A stretch of DNA of 64,000 bases from Schistosoma haematobium (taxonomy: Eukaryota; Platyhelminthes; Trematoda; Strigeidida; Schistosomatidae): contig NC_067197.1 in assembly GCF_000699445.3 (NCBI RefSeq), forward strand, positions 1,928,152 to 1,992,151. The letters run 5' to 3'. The position numbers and the translations under genes were made by a program. A model generated the notes under the pieces. The model was not told the DNA's origin. It was given only the letters and a program-made list of their open reading frames with translations, and made no database searches. Below are positions 37,011 to 64,000 of this stretch, piece by piece (position 1 is the stretch's first letter; each line of letters begins with the position of its first letter).

Positions 37011-38580
37011 GTATTGAGACTGTTTTGCAGGACCTTATTCACCTCACAGCCTGGACTAAGATAGGCCAAACTTATCAGCATCTCTTGTCCCTTGCATTTC
37101 AAGCGGCAACTAATTAACTCACACGTCTTATTTTCATGGGATACTTTGTCGATAATAAATAGGATAGCATTCCTAATGAATAAAGCAACTCCCCCTCCTT
37201 TACGCTTTTGTATTCTTTCGTCCCTTACTAACGTAAAACCCTCGAAATCGAATTCCATACTATCTATGGACTGTGTCAGCCAGGTTTCTGTGACTGCGAT
37301 TATGTCTGGCTTCGTAGAGTCATTCTGCACACCTAGTTCCGACCGCTTATTGAGCAATTTTCAGGCATTAGTGTAACAGATCCGAAACCTATTTAAATGG
37401 CTTCGTGTTGCATCCAAAGTGACATTGGCATCATTTTCTGTCGAAGCCTCACAACTCGGAAATTTACAATTTTTATGTCCTTTTCTTCAGCGTCTAACCT
37501 AAGTTGTAGGTCTTTTTCTTTTGTCCTTACGGACAAAAACTCCTAAACCGTTTAATTTATGTTTATTCTGTAAAATTAAGTACCATTCATTCGGGGATTT
37601 GAATACTACTATGAGCAGTCTGGTTTGATTAGGCTTCAGGTTTGCTTGACTAGGTAGTCTGTACACCTTTATCAAGGTGACTCCTGAGACATTTTTGGGC
37701 ATAATTTGATTAAGTAGCTGTTTTATCAGCACAATTTTATGCTCAAAACAAGTTTTCAATTCAGAGTCTTCACTCTCCTTGATTCTATAAACAATAACTG
37801 ACCTGTCACTGTGTTCAGTCTTCAGTTTCTCGACTACTTTTATGGAGATAGGATTCCCTTTTATATAATTATGTCGTTTATTGCTTACAACCTATGCCCA
37901 TTCATCAACGTTGGTTGGATTAGCAACGACAGTCGCGTCAAACATACTGTGGGATTCCGGAAGGTTGTCGACGATTTGGGAAGTTAGGTTGTGTTTCCCG
38001 CTGGAAACCGATCGAGTCTTGCGGCTGCGGCTTCTAGGCGTTTCCTGCTGGATACCATTTAGAAGGCGGGGAATAAAGAAAATTACTCCCTTGAGTTGTT
38101 AGTTAAGACAGACCTCTTTGAAGACTGTCTTTCCTCCTTTGATCGATGTAAGTCAGTCGTTTCCGAACTCACCTGAGTTTGCTTCACACTAATTTGCGTG
38201 TCGACAGAGCCAGTGCTGTCCGATACGTCCCGACCACGCTTTCTAAAAAACTCTTTTGCAGCATTTACCATTGGGACGGCCTCGGTTAGCAAACTGTTTG
38301 CATCCGAACAGCACTGCTGACAAAGCCATACACAACCCTTCTTACTGAACCATTTAAAAGCCGCAGGCGTTAAGTTCGTGCAAAATTCGTGGTACCAGCT
38401 TTTGCACTCATCGCACTGCCTGCCGCTTTCAACGGGATATCGACAACCCGGATGTCGGCGATTGCTTTTCTTAAAGTGAACAAGATACAATAGTACCCAG
38501 AAACAAAAATGATCTATGACCAAAACAAGTGGAAAACTGTAGATTATTAGAACCAAAAGTACTAACCGATACAATAGAAA
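37011..38580 (-). mobile_element. CR1 element C, ORF1 with PHD-like finger and endonuclease start
   Basis: Minus reading from 38500: a Cys/His-rich PHD-like finger (GRQCDECKSWYHEFC, then WLCQQC), an acidic/basic linker ending at 38083 with a stop, then an ORF1 core (VIVYRIKESEDSELK, SGVTLIKVYRLPSQ) at about 37840-37500, and endonuclease IIAVTETWLTQS, FTLVRDERIQKRKGGGVALF and LAYLSPGCEV. This is the 5' half of element C, continued at 34771. PHD fingers in ORF1 are known for CR1-type LINEs. Stops and shifts make it a pseudogene. Confidence 0.78.
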
Positions 38581-38584
38581 ACAA

Positions 38585-40650
38585 AACACTCGGTTCCCAA
38601 AAGCTTCAAGCCACCTACAGTAATCAAGAACCGTACCCTTCGCCTCCTAAGCCGCAAACGGCACTGTTGGGCGGAATACAAACGAACTAATAACGATGGA
38701 GCGTATAGGCAATACAAACATATCAGGAACACATGCACGAAGGCTATAAGAGAAGACAGGCTTCAGTACCAAACAAAGCTTATGGACAAATTCGCCTCTA
38801 ACCCTAGAAGCCTATTCCGTTATGCAGCCTCTCTTCGTCAAGCCAAAACAGGAGTTTCTCAACTGCTAGGTCTTAACGGCCCGACCAACAACGATGGCGA
38901 CGCCGCTAACCTTCTGGCGGCCCATTACTCTCAAACATTTCAACCGGCTGACGTCAACTTTATTGACGACAGTCTCATCTCCAACTCCACAGGACTTTCT
39001 GAAGTGGACCTAAGCGCTGACTTGGTGTTCCGGAAATTGCAGCACTTAAGACTTGACACTTCTCCTGGCCCGGATATGGTTCATCCTGCCATACTGAGGG
39101 AGGCAGCCTCAATCCTGGCAACGCCGCTTAGCGTGATGTTTTCACACTCGCTTAGCCGAGGCGAATTACCGGAAAACTGGAAGTTGGCTCACATCACACC
39201 AATTTTCAAAGGTGGTCGACGCAATGAACCTTCAAGTTATCGGCCGGTGGCTCTTCTGTCATTACCTTCAAAACTCATGGAGTCCCTGATATGCGACGGT
39301 TTAAATGACTATCTACTGTCCTTAAATTTCTTCTCACCCCAACAGCATGGTTTCAGGAAGGGTTACTCTTGTATAACCAACCTGCTGACTGCGGTGGACA
39401 GATGGGCAAGCATCCTCGATTGCAAGGGAAAGGTTGATGTCATTTACCTTGATTTCTCAAAAGCTTTTGATAAGGTTAACCACTTGTGTCTTATCAACAA
39501 GCTCAAACGACTAGGTATCAAACCACCTCTAATCGATTGGTTTACTTCATACCTAAAAAATCGACACTTTAAGGTTAGGGTTAATTTCACTTTATCTCAG
39601 GCTATGGAATGTCCTAGTGGGGTCCCCCAGGGCTCAGTACTAGGGCCTCTTCTCTTCTTGATCTACATAAATGATCTTCCTCAACAGGTAACGTCAGACT
39701 TACTACTTTTTGCCGACGACGTGAAACTTTGGAGAGATACGCAACCAAGACGATACACAGGCACTTCAGGAGGATCTGACTCGACTTCAAAGTTGGGCAG
39801 ACGACAACGGACTTACCTTTAACACTTCAAAGTGTAAAGTAGTCCATCTGCGACATGTCGCAAACTACAGTTACAACTTAGGAAACTCCTCTCTAGTAGT
39901 ATCCCAAGTCGAAAAGATTTAGGAGTCCTGGTGCCCCATGACTTAAAGTCTTACGCTAACTGTGACAAAAATGCCTTCCGAGCAAACCTTGCACTGGTAA
40001 CGTTGAAGCGCATTTTTGGACAGTTTGACGGACGAACTTTCCATACAATCTTCAATAGTTTCATCCGTCCCCATTTAGAGTACGGAAACATAGTACTCCC
40101 CCTCACTCCATAAGGACAAGGTCACTTTGGAGCGTATCCAACGGCGAGCCACGAAATCAGTTCGAGGACTCAAATCTAAGCCTTACGAAGAACGCCTCCG
40201 TTCACTAGACCTTTACCCACTAGAATATAGGCGTCTTAGAGGTGATTTACTAATGGCTTATAGTATTCTTAACACTTCTGGACATCCTCTTAAACACCTA
40301 CTTAAGCTTAGTTCGAATAATAATCTAAGGGGTAACACCCAGAAACTGGAAACACAACATAGCAAGACGGAATGTAGACACAACTTCTACTCCTTAAGAG
40401 TTGTCAAAAGCTGGAATTCGCTGCCGGCCGAGCTAGTCCAAGCGACTTCTCAGGAGTCCTTCAAGAGGCAACTTGACCTATTCTTAAGGACCAAGGACAG
40501 CATCACATTATGATTTACCAATTTCTTTTCCTTTTTATTGTTAACATACCTAGGTTCCTGCCTGGAGGATTTGGTGATCCCCTGCTACTAGACACGGAAG
40601 CCTGTTAAGCGAAAGCTTCTTCTATTCCGTCCACAACCATTTGAACCATA
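38585..40650 (+). mobile_element. CR1-like LINE, 5'-truncated, best-kept RT (element B)
   Basis: ORF 38782-39822 (346 codons) holds an uninterrupted RT: DTSPGPDMVHPAI, ITPIFKGGRRNEPSSYRP, QQHGFRKGYSCITNLLTAVD, LDFSKAFDKVNH, SGVPQGSVLGPLLFLIYIND and the catalytic LFADDVKLW. A frameshift follows at about 39745; the thumb and C-terminus continue in other frames ([34 protein letters not shown]) to 40510. It lacks ORF1 and endonuclease. The 3' end at 40650 is the same as in element A. Confidence 0.88.
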
Positions 40651-40721
40651 CAGGAAGTTCTTACCATGATTTTGTACTTAAAACTGCATATCGTATCATT
40701 AGGGAGTAATTTATTCCAGAA

Positions 40722-40724
<3 letters not shown>

Positions 40725-40759
<35 letters not shown>
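40725..40759. repeat. (AT)n microsatellite
   Basis: Pure AT dinucleotide run of about 35 bp. Confidence 0.9.
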
Positions 40760-40763
<4 letters not shown>

Positions 40764-41141
40764 TGATGTGTGCTACTTATGTTGACAGACATAAGTAGTG
40801 TGTAACACCAATCAAAAGTTAAATGGATGGCAGCAGAAGGCTAAGAAGATCGAATTGAAGAAAACAGAACTGAAGTTAAGAAGGAATTGTGAAGTGAAAA
40901 AGTCATACAGTGTGTGAAGGACAAGTGATGGAAATTTGAAAATCAAGTATTCGATGTACGGTTTTCATATTTTCCTTAAATATTCTGTAATTTTGTAAGG
41001 AAATACAATTAGCTGTCTTCATTTATCTTCTTGTTCATTGCATAATGAATGTAATTCTCATAGTAAAGTCTACAAGAATGTGTTTAACAAATTGATAAAG
41101 AAACCACTGAACTAACTGGAAGCTATGTGATATAAGTGAAG
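40760..41141. other. Unassigned AT-rich sequence
   Basis: It contains a short palindrome around 'gctacttatgttgacagacataagtag' split by one spacer near 40775-40798. No gene seen. Confidence 0.3.
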
Positions 41142-41480
41142 TGTGGCGTCGAGTCGCGGTTGACTATGATCACCACTACAGGAAGGTTGTGTACGAAATA
41201 TCAGAAGGCGATTGAAGGTTGTAGCGAAGTATATTTATTGGTGATCTCGTGGTATCGAAAGAATACCGAGATCGTACCAAAGGAGTACAAGTGAATTTAC
41301 TGAGCAAACGTAAGTTCGTGCAAGGTCACAACCAACGGAAGGAAGAATGGAAGAATAATAGATGTCTTTAGTGCAGTTAAACAAACAAGCACAGTAAAAC
41401 AATCACTGGTACAATTGGTTATAATAATAATTGTTTCCATTAAACCAATCGCGTTCTCTTGATAAAAGTAGGTCACTACA
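41142..41480 (-). repeat. Solo LTR (family 1)
   Basis: The 339-bp unit starts TGTGGCGTCGAGTC and ends GGTCACTACA on the plus strand, as in the copies at 6758 and 11846. Flanking 4-mers are gaag and taag, one mismatch from a perfect target duplication. No internal retroelement sequence lies beside it. Confidence 0.8.
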
Positions 41481-42489
41481 TAAGGAACCATAAATAATAA
41501 AGATGTAACTAAAGTTATTTTTTTTTGAGTTAAATAGATGTAGTCTCACTTTCCTTTGCTAAAACACTAGTGGTGACATTGGAAAATTAAGAGCAACCAT
41601 AGTTGAAAAAAAACAGCTCATCAACTATGCTAAAGATATTTCATGGGTGGATTACAATGATGATATGTAATGAAGGGTTAGCTTTAGCAGAGTCTAGTGA
41701 CATTATGATCAAGTTTTTAATACATTTCACTTATATACTCTTCATAAACCTAGTTTATAAAAAATAATTTTAAACTATGTGATTGATTCTCAAGGTGTAA
41801 TCCATTGGTTTTAGGATAAAAGTAGGCACCTGGAGGCACTACATATACGGGTAAAAAAATGAGTTATTATTCGAGGTGAAAAAGGACATTTGATCGAGTG
41901 TAAAGAAAAATCTTGATTATAAATCGGACTAACAAGGGGATAGAAGCGAAACATATCATTATGAACCAGAAACAAAGCGAGTATAATGAATAGATATTAC
42001 CACAACAGCAAAAGGTGGACAATAGAATAAAAATTGTTGAAGTTTCTTCTTAATAATAAATGCGAAGCGTATCATAACTTCTACGACGCAGTCACTAGGC
42101 TACGTAACAAATATCAGCTGGTAGCTGGTTACTTCATAGATGATTAAGTTTTAGTAGACTGATGATTACTGTATTTTCATTATCCTGTTTACTCAAGGTA
42201 AAGTATTTCAATTTTCATTAGGTAACTGCGTTGTGCAGTCGATAATCTATGAAAGACCACGTGTCAATTAAAATATTTCTTGAATGGGAATACACTATAA
42301 GATAAACAAACACACATATTCCTGAAACGTATAAAAACCACTTACAACTGTCTTTAAGTGATAAGTTGTAATTTGTTATGTAACAAATATTGATTTCACA
42401 GTTAAGCAATTGATTAGTGTCATCCATTCCACACAGTAATAATTATTATAATAATAAAACTGTCATGATAGATTGTGTAATTGGCAGTG
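41481..42489. other. No recognisable feature
   Basis: AT-rich intergenic sequence downstream of the DDHD1-like gene. ORFs are short and without domains. Confidence 0.35.
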
Positions 42490-42970
42490 GACTCGTGTAA
42501 CGTATGCGGGATTGTGGATGAACACTGCACACGAGTCTTATGCTATAACGGAACGGCCGTTCAGTGTTTCCAGCTATTTAATAGTGGTCTAGTGTAAATC
42601 AACTCATCCATTCAAATAGTAAAAATTACTACAATCTCCACAAACCCTCATTCTAACCATAATCATCATCATGTGCTCACTAGGCACTGGGTTCAAGATG
42701 GATTTCATGGAATTCTAGTGAGAAGGGTTGCACAAGATTATAGATTGATTGAAGTTACACATTAACACCGTTAGGTGGTAACTTAAAGGTCTAGAGGTTA
42801 AGCGTTCGTGCACGAGACCGAAGGTCCTGAGTTTGAGTCCCCTATGCTAAATCATAGATGTGCACTGTTCAGGAGTCTCATACTAGAATAAAACAACCGT
42901 CTAGTACTTCCAGGTTTTTGAATGTCAATCTAGCTTAAATCGACTCATGAAATCAACTATTAAAAATGAC
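42490..42970 (+). repeat. Hammerhead-SINE tandem pair (decayed ribozymes)
   Basis: The first copy (42490-42650) lacks its tRNA-like part and keeps a degraded hammerhead with the 3' tail. A spacer with 'tgctcactaggcactgg' leads into a second copy: tRNA-like region at about 42780-42845 (box-B-like gagtttgagtcc), hammerhead 42870-42925, tail to 42970. Both are on the plus strand with a period of about 340 bp. The second ribozyme has TTCAGGA where CTGANGA is required, so it should not cleave. Confidence 0.75.
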
Positions 42971-42999
42971 TACAATCTCTTTACAAATCCTCATTCATT

Positions 43000-43728
43000 A
43001 TTCTTCAAAACAGATGGATCAACATATAACGAGAACAAAACATTTTCACTTACTTGTTTTGTTTTTTTCGACAAAACAAAAACAAAAATAAAAGAAAGCT
43101 GAAAACGCATAAACACACCCATTCACACACACACACAAATACAATCAAATTGATTTCATTATTATGTAATAATATAAAAGATAAACATGAAAGAAAAAAA
43201 AACCCAACTCAATATTAAGTAGTATATATCTAAGTTACCAAAAATAATTGATCAATTATAAAATAAAAGAATATTGATTAAGAGTAATGAAGTTTTCTTT
43301 TATTCTTTTCTTTTTGTTGTTTTTCTTCTTATTAAAAAAAAGAAAATTGTTACCATGTGTATTAGTCAATTCAACGAATGTGGATTAATCTATTGATCTA
43401 ATTTATAATAATCAGATAAAATAATAAACAAAAAAAAGAGAGAAAAATTCCGAAAATAAAAAAATTATTCTATGATCTGTGAGAATGTTTTTTTCTTTTT
43501 TCTTTTCTCTTTTTTGCTTTGAAGATGAAAATGTTTCTTTGTTGTTGTTGAAATAAAAAATAATTCAGTGTATCCAAAAAAAGAAATATGGAATGGAATG
43601 TTTCCAAGTGTTTTGGCAACAAATACAAATGCATTACATAAGACATAAAACTGGAAAATACTTCACCCATGTATACTTCAACATGTTATAGAGATATTGA
43701 TCTATCTATCTATTTATTTATTTATTGT
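43000..43728. other. Low-complexity AT-rich sequence after the DDHD1-like stop
   Basis: Runs of A, T and CA repeats (around 43083-43140 and 43430-43540). It includes the 3' UTR of the DDHD1-like gene: on the minus strand overlapping AATAAA hexamers start about 8 nt after its TAA. Confidence 0.5.
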
Positions 43729-63868
<20,140 letters not shown>

Positions 63869-64000
63869 CTAAATCATAACAATAATAGTAACGAAGAGAA
63901 AAATAAAGAAGAAAAAAACAGGACAATGTAAATCAATAAAAATTCAAATGTTTATTTAATGAGATAATTGTCTATTTATCAATACTGAAATTACTATTTA

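Noticed and set aside
36671..37357. 228-codon minus ORF as a novel protein
   Set aside because: It is a chance fusion: CR1 endonuclease, then RTE RT, then the antisense of RTE endonuclease.

Overview
The window is eukaryotic nuclear DNA from a schistosome or a very close blood-fluke relative; I cannot fix the species. The evidence is AT-rich sequence, 29-35-nt introns next to multi-kb introns, hammerhead-ribozyme repeats of the Sm-alpha type with tRNA-like promoters, and a dense load of CR1-like, RTE-like and Penelope-like retroelements with LTR remnants. There are no bacterial-style operons. Most of the window is transposon-derived.

Three host genes can be read. (1) RFC5-like clamp-loader subunit, + strand, 13743-24215: ten exons, complete at 323 codons. 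Its first six introns are 29-34 nt and its last three are about 3 kb each and hold retroelements. (2) Ribosomal protein eL8 (RPL7A), - strand, 29668-30693: five exons, 291 codons, with its first intron directly after the ATG. (3) The 3' part of a DDHD-domain phospholipase (DDHD1-like), - strand: exons at 63566-63868, 49004-49336 and 43729-43976. Its 5' end lies beyond position 64000. RFC5 and eL8 converge across 24.2-29.7 kb; the last 20 kb is almost all DDHD1 intron.

Layout. 1-1.35 kb: AT-rich, no gene. 1.35-5.74 kb: a nearly intact CR1-group LINE (-) with an ORF1-like part fused in frame to its endonuclease. 5.74-7.11 kb: Ty3/gypsy pol remnant with an LTR. 9.9-13.7 kb: several CR1 fragments with a nested solo LTR. 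13.7-24.2 kb: RFC5. 24.4-26.3 kb: a LINE 3' end and a dispersed repeat. 29.7-30.7 kb: eL8. 30.75-40.65 kb: a nested stack in which one CR1 (-) is broken by another CR1 (+) and by an RTE/LINE/LTR mosaic with an apparent 12-bp target-site duplication, followed by another CR1 (+). 41.1-41.5 kb: LTR. 42.5-64 kb: DDHD1 introns carrying about a dozen hammerhead-SINE loci, RTE pieces and AT microsatellites.

The most interesting material is the hammerhead-SINE family in the DDHD1 introns. One copy keeps every ribozyme core position I can check (46628-46671). Several loci are tandem, which fits copying from a multimeric or circular RNA. About seven loci are head-to-head foldbacks (minus piece followed by plus piece), a recurring structure that ordinary SINE insertion does not explain. 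A second unusual signal is a LINE family whose 5' and 3' ends carry about 40 bp of mutually inverted sequence.
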